A DNA stretch of 64,000 bases from Gyromitra esculenta (lineage: Eukaryota; Ascomycota; Pezizomycetes; Pezizales; Discinaceae): positions 434,001 through 498,000 of the forward strand of contig JBCAML010000016.1 of the NCBI GenBank assembly GCA_038503075.1, written 5' to 3'. The position numbers and the translations under genes are program-made. Below, piece by piece: positions 36,764 to 46,300 of the stretch; within the stretch, counting starts at the first letter, position 1; every line of letters starts with the position of its first letter. The notes under the pieces are model-generated. The model made no database searches and was not told where the DNA came from. It was given only the letters and a program-made list of their open reading frames with translations.

Positions 36764-39170
36764 CATGATGTCTTTTAATGAGTTCCAGGCGAAGAGGGTC
36801 GAAATTGGGTACATAGAGGTTTCCTCGGTAGCACAATCGGTTATTTTCATTGGTACATTCACTTAAAGTGATTTCCTTCGATTGTTGGTCCTTATTCCTC
36901 AGCGCTGCGAGTATCTTTTCAGGAAACTTATCAGCAATATATCCTTCTAGAAAAAGCTTTTCTAGGGGGGCGTCCAATTCAGCGGCTTCATTTGATAAAG
37001 AAGCCGACAACAAACTTATCTTAGGGTCAATGTTCTTCTTTTTTAGCACCACTTGACTCTGGTGTGCTAATCTTTCATCCCCTTCCTTGGGGAGATCTCC
37101 TGATCTCCGAGTCAATGCATCCGGTTTCCCTCCTTCTCTGCCTGGTCGGTATGTAATCACAAAATTAAAACAAGATAAGTACTCAGCCCATCTGGCTTGA
37201 CGAAGGTTAAGTTGCTTGGTACTCATAAAATACTCGAGGTTTTTGTGATCACTGATAACGTCGATAGGGTGTTTTGATCCTTCGAGTTTTGGGCGCCATT
37301 CTTCGAATACTTTGATGATAGCCAGTAGCTCCTTATCGTAAATCTCATAATTGCATTCAGCAGGTGAACGCTTTTTGGAGAAGAAGGCTACAGGGTGTAA
37401 AACGCCGGCGTTGTCATATTGGGATAGCACTCCTCCAGACACAAAATCAGAAGCGTCGGTTTCGACTATAATCTTTTTATCAGGATCGAAGTGGATTAGA
37501 ATTGGTGCAGTGGTAAAGGCGTGCTTTAAATTCTCGAAGGCAATGTCTGCTTCGACGGTCCATTCGAAGCTAATCCCTTTCTTTGTCAATGCTGTAAGTG
37601 GAGAGGCAAGTTTTGAGAACCCTAGGATAAATCGTTGATAGAAATTGGCGAACCCTAAAAAGGCTTGTACGTCCTTAACACTCTTTGGAGTGCCCCATTC
37701 TCGTACGGCTTTGAGCTTTTCTTCGTCCATTTTGATACCATCGGGGGTGAGGATGAGTCCTAGGTACTTGGTAGTTTGTACTTGAAACTCGCATTTCTCT
37801 GGCTTCAGTAGGATGTCGTTCTCCTTGAGAGTTTGCAGCACTTTTCTGACATGGACTTGGTGCTCTGCAAAGGTATCGCTATAGATAAGGATATCATCGA
37901 GGTAGGCGGTGCAGAAAATATCTAGGTATTCTCTCAGACAGTCGTTGACAAAGCGTTGAAAAGTGCCAGGTGCATTAGTTAGGCCGAATGGCATAACTTG
38001 ATATTCATAGAGGCCATATCGGGTGCAGAAGGCAGTTTTCCATTCATCCCCTTGAGCAATACGGATTTGGTGGTAGCCGTCGCGGAGGTCAAGTTTGGTA
38101 TACCATTGTGCTTTCGCTAGTCGATCAAGTGTTTCACGGATAAGGGGAGAGGTATAGCGGTCCTTCACTGTAATTGCATTAAGGCCACGATAGTCTACAC
38201 ATAAGCGGAGGGAGCCGTCAGCCTTTTTGACAAAGAGGACAGGGGATCTGGCAGGCGAAGAGCTGGCTCGGATAAAACCCTTCTCAAGGTTGTCTTCAAT
38301 GTATTTTTTCAGGACTATTAGTTCTTCCTGAGACATTCCGTACAGAGGACCAAATGGGGCTTCTTTCCCATCTTGAAGTTGTATCTTATGGTCATAGGGT
38401 CGACGTGGCGATAGACCTTGGGCTTTCTTCTTGTCAAACATGTCCAAGAAGTCATGGTACTCGGCGGGGATCCTTGCTCTCCATTCTTCTTTCGTAGTCT
38501 TCTCCTCTAGAATTTTATTTATTTCATAGAGGGACATCGCGTAAGCTTGCAAGGACCGTTTTCGAGTAAGGGTCCTGAAGCTGGCAGCATTGATGAAAGA
38601 CATATTCATTCTTGGGGGAGCAGGGATCGATGGGGTGGACACAACAGGGGAATAAGGGGCACAGTGGGTGGTGCAGAGTTTAGAATTAAACTCTATGCGT
38701 TTGTCAGCGAAATGGAGTTGGACGTCGTGATGATTCATCCACGGTATTCCTAAGACTAGAGGGTAGTGGCCCAGTTGGGTCACAAAGCAGGGGGCTTGTT
38801 CACGGTGGTTTTGTATAGACAGGTTGAGGTTGGAGATGTGGGTGATGTCCCCTGAGGCAACAGGGCGACCATCGATAACTTCGAGTTGTCTGGGCGTTTT
38901 CAGAGGAGAGAGAGGGAATGAATGGTGACTCGCAAAATTCTTGTCAATGAATGCAAATCCAGAGGCTCCAGTGTCCAATAATGCGTGTGTTTTAATGATT
39001 TTATTGCTATGGGAAATGTTGCAAAAAATTACAAAATGTTCCCCATCCAATTGATCCTCCACACTGATACCGGAAACTGAAAACCCAGAAATTGAAAATG
39101 CAGACAAAGGAAAAGAATTTGGAACCAAGGCAGGGTCACTGGTCAGCCTTGGTTGGACTAGTTTAAAGAC
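36764..39170 (-). CDS. Chromovirus pol: protease, reverse transcriptase, RNase H (5' part)
   Basis: Frame opens just after a TGA at 39171-39173 and overlaps the end of gag by 13 nt in the -1 frame. Seen in order: protease LLDTGASGFAFID; reverse transcriptase with LFVKKADGSLRLCVDYR, LDLRDGYHQI, MPFGLTNAPGTFQRF and the catalytic YLDD in TAYLDDILIYSD; RNase H with VETDASDF and ELLAII; then the start of the integrase zinc finger (LIKRHHDASHG). The solo LTR at 36338-36758 ends the frame at an artificial stop (36747). No other stop was seen, so this segment is well preserved. Confidence 0.9.
39123..39167 (-). promoter_or_regulatory. -1 ribosomal frameshift signal (slippery TTTAAAC plus stem)
   Basis: On the sense (minus) strand, T TTA AAC at 39167-39161 is in the gag zero frame and is followed directly by the gag stop TAG. 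Six nt after the heptamer begins a perfect 9-bp stem: AACCAAGGC (39154-39146) with GCCTTGGTT (39131-39123), loop 14 nt. Shifting back one base enters the pol frame. This is the standard layout of a programmed -1 site. Confidence 0.85.
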
Positions 39171-40537
39171 TCATTTGAAGAGTCTGCTGATTCTAACGCA
39201 AAAAACTGAAGGGGAAGTGGTGGCGGTGGAAGAGAGGAGGCGGGGGGTGTGCGGGTGGCGGGTGGTGTGGTAAGGGCTCCCCTCATGGTTGGTTTTTTGG
39301 GAGCGGAGGGGCAGTTGGCGTAGGAGTGGTCAGGGGCTGCACAAAACATGCATTTTCCAGTGGAACAGCGCCACTGTTTTTCTTCCTCTGACAGCTTCCT
39401 TCTTCCATTGACCATTGTGTATCATTGGTCCTGAGGGGGGCGAGAGTTGTTGCTGGTGCGACCAAAAGATAGGTCCATGGGGGCTAGTCCTCCTGGGGTG
39501 AAGGAGGAGGCAGGAGTAAAGGCGGCTGGAGTGCTGAATTGGCCCATACCATCGCGAGTGTTCCCTCGTTTCTCTGCTTTGCGGGCTCGGATACGATTAT
39601 CCAGTCGAGTGAGGGTGAGAATCATCTCTGGGAGTGTGGTAGGGGCGATGGGGGCGAAGACCATTGCTTCTTTCAGTTCCTCCGACATGCCATGTTCCAG
39701 GGCGTCCATTTTTGAGTTTTCATCGAAGTTTAACTGGCCCATGATCCTTTGGAAATCGGCCATGTGGGCTGAGAAATCGCGCTTTCCCTGGCGGAGTTGA
39801 TGGAGCTCTCTTCGAGCGGTGCCAGTTGGGTCTGGGTCTCCAAAGGCAGTTTCCAAGGCGGTGATGAGCTGTTCCGCACTGTTCCAAGTGGTGAGGCCTG
39901 AGGGGAGAACCGTATGGCGGACTTGTTCCAAGGCTGCTCTTTCTAGCCGATTGATAGTGTAAAGTATCATTGTGGTCTCGTTGGCAAAGCGATCTCGATT
40001 GACGGTTAATTTGGAATGTAGTTGGAGTATGAATCCGGGGAGTTTTGTTCGGAATCCATCGAACTTCTCTGGGTCCGGCATGCGTTCCGAGCGATTGGAA
40101 TGTGATGGCGGCGGTGGGGTGGCGGTGAGATTAGGTGGGACAGGGAGGTTTTGGGCGGCGCTTCTGGCCTCATTTCGCTCCTGCCGTAGTCTGGCAATAA
40201 GATCAGCTACTTCAGTGACTCGCTGGTCTTGTTGCAGGGCGTGTCTTGTAGCGTTATCCCCTTGAATTTTCGCAGTCGTGAGTTTTATCTCCAACTCCTG
40301 CGTACTTTCCTGAAGGGCATCAATCTGATCTTCTAGCGCCTGATTGAGATCCCGTAGTTGATTGTATAGTTCGACGGGGTTTTCTCGATAGGCTTGGGCG
40401 AATGCTTCTTTTGTGGGGAAGCGTTGTGTAGCGACAGCGGCTCCTTCGGAGGAGGAGGCAGCGGGGGCTGGAGAGCTCATGACCTTGGCTGATCGCACGG
40501 AAGGGAGTTGGTGCGTAGGTAATGTTGGTCGAGCCAC
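39158..40537 (-). pseudogene. Chromovirus gag with CCHC zinc knuckle, one in-frame TGA
   Basis: Frame runs from Met 40537 to TAG 39158, broken by TGA at 39422-39424 between PPQDQ and YTMVNGRRK. A CGA-to-TGA change is the simplest explanation. Seen: a coiled-coil-like N-terminal part (residues 55-120), the gag core (DPTGTARRELHQLRQGKRDFSAHMADFQRIMGQL), and after the TGA a canonical CX2CX4HX4C knuckle (CMFCAAPDHSYANC). The true start may lie further upstream, because the solo LTR at 40578-40987 separates this frame from the leader. TTTAAAC precedes the final TAG (see frameshift site). Confidence 0.82.
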
Positions 40538-40577
40538 TCAGGGGTGACTTCAGTGAAAGCTTGAGGTCTTCGGGGTG

Positions 40578-40987
40578 TTTCATGGATGGTTGTCGTGTTA
40601 TTCGGTTAGCGGTATAGGCGTTTTGTTGTGTTGTTCTGTTGATCGTTCTATATGTTTCCCTTGGTTTCCTTTACAATGAGTCATACGTTTGTCATCAAAG
40701 AGGTGGATTATGAGTATATAAGCGAAGGGATTTCCCCTCTTGTTGTACTTTTTCTTCTTTCTTCTTTAAGCAACGTCTTCTATCGTACACTCTTGTATTT
40801 CACAATACAAACCTTGGTTATACCTCATAACCTTCGCTGTCGCTGTCCTCAAGTCCTCCATACTTGAACTCTCCGTAGAGCCTGTGGAATCTCGTAAACA
40901 CTCTCGCCGCTTAGTTTTCCCCTTCAAGTAGCACTGCTTATCTCGGGGGATACCTGAGAGCTTGAAGACAAACTCTGCCCCTTGAGA
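40578..40987 (-). repeat. Solo LTR (chromovirus family) upstream of gag
   Basis: 410 bp, TTTCATGG...CTTGAGA, flanked by GGGTG at 40573-40577 and 40988-40992. It sits in the leader of the chromovirus between primer site and gag. It carries TGAGTCA (about 40677) about 30 bp before a TATATAAG box (about 40715). Confidence 0.9.
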
Positions 40988-41080
40988 GGGTGTTAGGCAG
41001 GGGAAAACTTGCAGGATGGATTGGCGAATCCAAGTAACAAGTTCCATAAAGGGGCGTCGAGGTAGGAGGTGTAGATGAGG

Positions 41081-41091
41081 AAGCAACGTAA
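41081..41091 (-). promoter_or_regulatory. Chromovirus primer-binding site, self-priming type
   Basis: Sense TTACGTTGCTT directly follows the 5' LTR. Its ACGTTGCTT is complementary to AAGCAACGT at 41319-41311 inside the same LTR, which lies about 45 nt after the TATTTAAG box, where the transcript is expected to start. This fits Tf1/sushi-type self-priming, in which the folded 5' end of the RNA primes reverse transcription. Confidence 0.7.
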
Positions 41092-41511
41092 TCTCACGGT
41101 CGGCTTCTCGTTAAGCCCTTCAGTATCCCTGAAGGTGAGCAGTGCTACTTAAGCGGGAAACCAATACGTTCAAAGAGTGCGGTATGGTCTACAGGTCCTA
41201 CGAAGGGTATACTTCAAGGCGAAGTATCGGCGATGTGTCACAGCGGCAGCGGGGATTCTGAGGTAGAATCGAAGTGGAATTATAACGAATACAGCAGAAG
41301 TGAAACGAGAACGTTGCTTAAGGAAAGAAAGAGAAAGAGAACAAGAACAACCAAAATCTTTCGCTTAAATACCCCGTTTTCCTGTAACACAAACCAACAA
41401 CCCAACAACAACCTAAACGTAACCGAACAACAAAGCCATTACACCCAAGAAAACTTCTCCATAAACACCAACCACTTCATCCTAGCACATTACCCGGTTC
41501 TATCCGTGAAA
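41092..41511 (-). repeat. Chromovirus 5' LTR
   Basis: 420 bp. Pair of 34633-35052. Sense strand has TATTTAAG (about 41371-41364) and AAGCAACGT (41319-41311), implying R-U5 of about 228 nt. Followed on the right by the second GGGGT duplication (41512-41516). Confidence 0.9.
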
Positions 41512-41691
41512 GGGGTATGGACAGAACAGGAAGAAGATGGCAAAAATAATGATACTGGTAAATTCAAGGTTTTGCATTCCAACTCAAAAACTACATCTAC
41601 AAAATATAAGTAAGAAGCGTACTTATCTGCCGTGTAAACAGGCAGGCAGGCAAGCGTATAATCTAAAAAAGAATATCTGCAAGCATCACAC

Positions 41692-41867
41692 TCAAGCTTT
41701 TCTCGCCAAATATCCTAATCCCAGTACCTGGCCTGTGCCGATAACGACCCGTCCCTTCAGCAGGTTTTCGCAGGTGGTGAAACGCCACCAGTCGATGACA
41801 TCACCTCCAATTCCCATGTCATGAAAACCCTACTCAGCATCCCCCAAAGTTAGCCTCTCAACCACTG
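41692..41867 (-). pseudogene. 3' part of host gene split by the Copia insertion
   Basis: Continues in the same frame from the fragment at 54122-54443 once the Copia element and one CCAAT duplication are removed. It encodes VVERLTLGDAE, then an in-frame TAG, then 45 more codons (GFHDMGIGGDVIDWW... to LGLGYLARKA) and TGA at 41692-41694. The region after the TAG reads like real protein (GGDVIDWWRFTTC), so the TAG looks like a later CAG-to-TAG change, though it could instead be the true stop. Family not recognised. Confidence 0.6.
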
Positions 41868-41872
41868 CCAAT

Positions 41873-42138
41873 TATTAAAATATAGGCACAGGACAGCGGG
41901 TAAACAGGATAGCTGGTGTGAGGGAGATACTGATTGATATTGATAATGAACTAAACTATTCCCACAGCCCATACTTTAGGAAAAATCATACCAGTACTGT
42001 TGCCTTAGTACTATGATCCCCCACACACTATTCTATCCAACTCGGGATAACATTCTATCCGAGTCGGCGTAACAAACTACCCGCATTGGGTTACAATGCA
42101 ACCGACCGCATGAGACACACGTGAGTCTTACTTTGACA
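41873..42138 (-). repeat. Copia element 2, 3' LTR
   Basis: 266 bp; pair of 53856-54121. Contains the hairpin-forming ACTCGGGATA / TATCCGAGT. Confidence 0.9.
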
Positions 42139-43119
42139 CTTCCCCTGACGAATCGCAGTGTTATACCTATTGGTAGCTTAGTTGGTTATGACTTGAGTTC
42201 GCTTACGATGCACACATATGGACTAGCGTTCAATCTCTGACCATGTTGGTTATTATTAATCTTGGTTGATTATTAATAAGATTCGGATTGGATGTTTGGT
42301 TTCCTTGTGTCATCAATGGCCGACTCTTTCGATCGACACTTCCTCGATTCGCTTATACGTTGCGTCGCCAGTTAATCCCGACAATCACGCCATATGATAA
42401 TGAGAGGGGTAGGAGCGAAGGAAAGCGTTCAGGGTCTATGGGATTTTTTCATGTTAGTTCATGTTATTACATAGCCTTTGTATTCAACGCTAGACTACTA
42501 TAAGTAGTCCAGTGTTCTACCGTTGAGAAGGGTTTTCTTCCTGATCATTAGCGACGAAGAACGAGCCTTATCAATATTATATTGTATAGCTTAGCGGTAT
42601 ACGACTTTCATTCATACTCCCAAGGTCCTGCGTTCGTTTCATCTTCAAGTAATACTTTCTTCATGCAAAGAATCCTTTATTTCTTCAAGAGACTTTGTTG
42701 TTGCTTCACGCGACACGAACCCAAAAGTCACGACGCGTCCACAACAGACCTCGTCCTTCCAGATTGGTTAGACGAAGAGTATATTCGAACGAACACGATA
42801 CCCAACAAGCAAAGCAAGTGATATTCAAACTACACCCAGGGCCAAGGACCCTTCAGCGTTAGTTATTAAAGCCCTACTATTGGAAGTTCTTCACGGAACT
42901 TTGCTCGATCCCTACTTTGAACCCTACGGTTATCTTTTAGCGGTTCATAAGAAGCAGTTAGGACTTGCGCCTGTGTATTGTGTTGCGGATAGCAACCGGG
43001 CAGGTTATAGCGTCTAGATTGTTATCTAAAGCTTTTTGGAGATTTCCTGTGCGGTAAGAAGTACCGGTCTTACACGCAGTATATCTTTGAAGAAAACAAC
43101 TGGTGTTTAATCCTCCCTA
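42139..43119. other. Non-retroviral segment inside Copia element 2
   Basis: About 980 bp between the end of the Copia coding part and its 3' LTR, inside the element because the purine tract sits at its left edge. It has no retroviral motif. It holds a tRNA-like stretch with A box TAGCTTAGTTGG (42174-42185) and B box GTTCAATCTC (42228-42237), with about 42 nt between, but no good acceptor stem. It also holds a 79-codon ORF on the plus strand (42582-42821) with a KRLCCCFTRHEPKSHD motif. It may be captured host DNA, a tRNA-derived SINE, or simply a long 3' region. Confidence 0.45.
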
Positions 43120-43124
43120 ATCCT

Positions 43125-43359
43125 TTTTGAAATGGTATAAGATAGTGTAGAGAATAAATGACTATTTCGATACTGATTTAAGCTACTAAATCCTCTGACT
43201 TAAATACTCCTTATTCCTCATTCAACAAACTCGTTACCACAAGGAAATATGCCCGTCGGGCTAATACAAAGTAAATCCTCCGTCGGCTAAACATCTATCC
43301 GCGTTACTCCGGATGTACCACCACAATAGTATTATAGGTGAGAGCACCTTATTCCAACA
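43125..43359 (-). repeat. Copia element 1, 3' LTR
   Basis: 235 bp. The gag-pol stop TAA (43349-43351) lies in its first bases (TGTTGGAATAA), a common Copia arrangement. Confidence 0.9.
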
Positions 43360-46300
43360 CCCCTTCTTGCTCGAGGCATCCTAATAATAACAAAAAACCT
43401 TGGTGCTTAATCCTTTCTAATCCTTTAGTAAAAAGATCCCCCAAATTCTCTGCCGTTGGTACATATACCAATTCGAACACATTATTTTCGAATTGCTCCC
43501 TAACATAGTGAAAATGAACGTCTATATGTTTAGATCGTTTGTGAAAAACAGGATTCTTAACCAAGGAAAGAGCTCCAGTATTATCCCCTTTTAATACGTA
43601 CTTCCGTTCTTCCCATAGCTTTAGTTCCTCCATTCCTCTTTTCAGCCATACCAGCTGTCTCGATGCTTCTGAAATTGCCATATATTCGGCCTCGGTTGAG
43701 GAGATGGCGACAGACTTCTGTTTCTCGGTTCTCCAGGTAATAAGGCAGTTGTTTAAAAGGAAACAATTGCCAGATGTTGATCTCCTAGATCCAACATCTG
43801 CTGCATGGGAGGCATCGGCATATCCTTCTAAGTAGAGCGTTTTTCTTGGGTTTTTGTTGTATACCAGTCCTAGTTTCGTAGTTCCTCGTAGATACCTTAG
43901 TATTCTTTTGACTGCTGTCCAATGATCTGGACCGGGGTTGGTTGAGAAGGACGACAGGAAGGTTACTGCGAACGTTAGGTCGGGTCTGGTTCCGATCGCT
44001 GCGTACATTAGTGATCCTATGATTTCCTGGTACCTCGTAACTTCGGCAGGAGTGGCGGTTCCTTCTGGTGCTGGAGTAAGTCCATTATTCTCCAGCGGCG
44101 TTTTTACTGATCGGCAGTCTGTCATATCGAACCGTTCTAGGACCCGTTCGAGATAGGCTGTTTGATCGAGTTTTATGTAGTCTGAAGCGTAAGTAACTCT
44201 TATCCCGACGATCCAATTAACATGGCCGTTGTCTGTCATTCGAAACACTGTTGCTAGGTGATCGGCGACTCGTTGATCCTCTTTAGGATCTGTTGAAAAA
44301 GTTGCGAGGTCGTCAACGAAAGCTGCTAGAATAAGTGTGTTCTTCTGGTTAATAAACACACTGGGATCGAAAGTGCTCCTCCTAAGACCAAGATTCTGTA
44401 GTTCGTGGAAAAGTACACTGTGCCATTCTCGAGGAGATTGTTTCAGACCGTATAAAGTTTTCTGGAGTTTTAACACACAGTTATTGCCTCTTTCATATCC
44501 TTCCGGCTGTTCCAAGTATACTTCTTCTTGTAGTTCTCCGTTGAGAAAAGCGTTTTTGACATCGCTTTGTCGACTGGTCCAGTTCCCTTGGTGGCTTGCC
44601 ATTATTGCAAACAGAATTCGTATCGACTCGTAGCGGAAAACTGGTGAGAATGTCTCGTTGTAATCAATTCCCTGGATCTGAGAGTACCCCTTGGCCACGA
44701 AGCGTGCTTTATGTCGAATAATCTTTCCGTCTGGTCCTAGTTTCGGGTGATAAACCCACCTACTCTTGACTACCTTTTTCCCTTGGGGTCTTTGTACCAC
44801 GGTCCATACTTGATTCCCTAGGAGTGCCTGGTATTCCTCATCCATAGCTTCTATCCATTTTTCTTCGTCAGGTCCGGTAGTTGCTTCCTGGAAATTCTGA
44901 GGTCCTCCAGTAACAAGAAGTGCTTCTTCGTCAAAACGTTGAGGAGGTTTCGAAACGCGATCGGATCTCCTTAATGCTTCCTGGAAACTCAGTGTCGTTC
45001 TCTCTTTTTCTTTTCTGGCTTTTGGCAGTTCCCACGCATTCTTTTGGGGTTCAAGATGAGGAAAGACTGAGGATGCTGGCGCTCTCGAGTTTCTTGGGGG
45101 AGTTTTTGGTGCTTCTGATTCTTCTCCGGATTTGTCTGCTCTTTTTTTCTCTCCTTCTTCCTCCTTATCCTCTCCTGATGTAGATTTTGGTACAAGGTTG
45201 TTTTTAGGACCGGAATCGGAATCTGAGTCGGAATCGGAGTCGGAATCGGAACTATCTTCAGAACTGGAGTCGGAGTCACTCGTTCTTGTATCCCCCTTTG
45301 CTTCAGACTCCTGTTTGGTGAACCGAACGTCTCTGCTTCTCACAACTTTCTTAAGACTAGGAATATATACTCTGTATTCTCCAGTTGTCTGTCCATATCC
45401 GCAGATCTTTCCTTGAAGTGCCCTTGCTTCAAGTTTGGTTCCTGGATTTCTGGCTTCTACTGGTATATGGGTATAGGCTTCTTCGCCGAAACGTCGGAGA
45501 TGTGATATTGAGGGTTTATATCCGTTGAAGGCTTCGAAAGGTGTCTTATTGATGCTTCGGTGTGGAACTCGATTCTTGACATGAGCGAGCATGCTTATTC
45601 CTTCAGCCCATAGGTTTCGGGGAAGTCCTGATGTGATTCCCACGGTTCTTACCATGTCCTGGATTGTTCTGTTAAACCTTTCGGCTACTCCATTAGATTC
45701 ATGGGAATAAGGAACTGTTGTTTCGTGGGTGATCCCCTTTTTCTTAAAATCCTCCATCAACTCTTTATTCACATACTCGCCACCATTGTCTGACCGAAAT
45801 CTCTTAACTTTTTTTCCTGTCCTTCTTTCCATATTGGTGACGTAGGTTTTTATTGCTTCTGTTGCATCGCTTTTGTTTTTTAGTAGGTAAACGGATGCGA
45901 ACCGGCTGAAGTCATCGATAAAAGATATGAAGTAGTGGTACCCTCCTGGTGGTTCCACAGGAAAACGTCCACTTAAGTCGGAGTGAATAAGTTCGAGTTT
46001 GTCGGTTGGTGGTGAATTTGATGAAGGCCGAGGTAGTTTGGTTGATTTGCCCATGAGGCAACTAGGGCAGTGACTGAAAGAGTTTGGAAGGAGTTCACCG
46101 TCTTTCACTGATTCCTTGAGTTTGGCTAAAGCTGATGAAGGGAGGTGGCCTAGTCTTTCGTGCCAGTCAACAGATGTTGTCATCGCCGAGGCTCCTTCTT
46201 TTAGATCCAGGATGTAGAGATTCCTGTTTCTGTTAAGAGTGGCTATGGCTTGAACTTGTCCTCCTTTTAGAACCGACAGCTTTTCCCCTTTTCCTTCCAG

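Larger units (their letters stand above)
34633..41511 (-). mobile_element. Ty3/gypsy chromovirus, full length, disrupted by two solo LTRs
   Basis: Two 420-bp direct repeats (34633-35052 and 41092-41511; about six differences by eye) flank gag and pol on the minus strand, with TSD GGGGT on both sides. In sense order: 5' LTR, self-priming-type primer site, gag with zinc knuckle, protease, reverse transcriptase, RNase H, integrase, chromodomain, purine tract (AAGAGGGGAGC, about 35055-35068), 3' LTR. The order PR-RT-RH-IN and the chromodomain define a chromovirus. Solo LTRs at 40578 and 36338 interrupt it; without them and their duplications it would be about 6.0 kb. An in-frame TGA in gag also disables it. 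LTR termini are TTTCACGG...CCGTGAGA in the sense direction, not TG...CA. Confidence 0.92.

Noticed and set aside
42167..42245. tRNA gene in Copia element 2
   Set aside because: A and B boxes are present, but acceptor, T and anticodon stems do not pair; reported only as tRNA-like.
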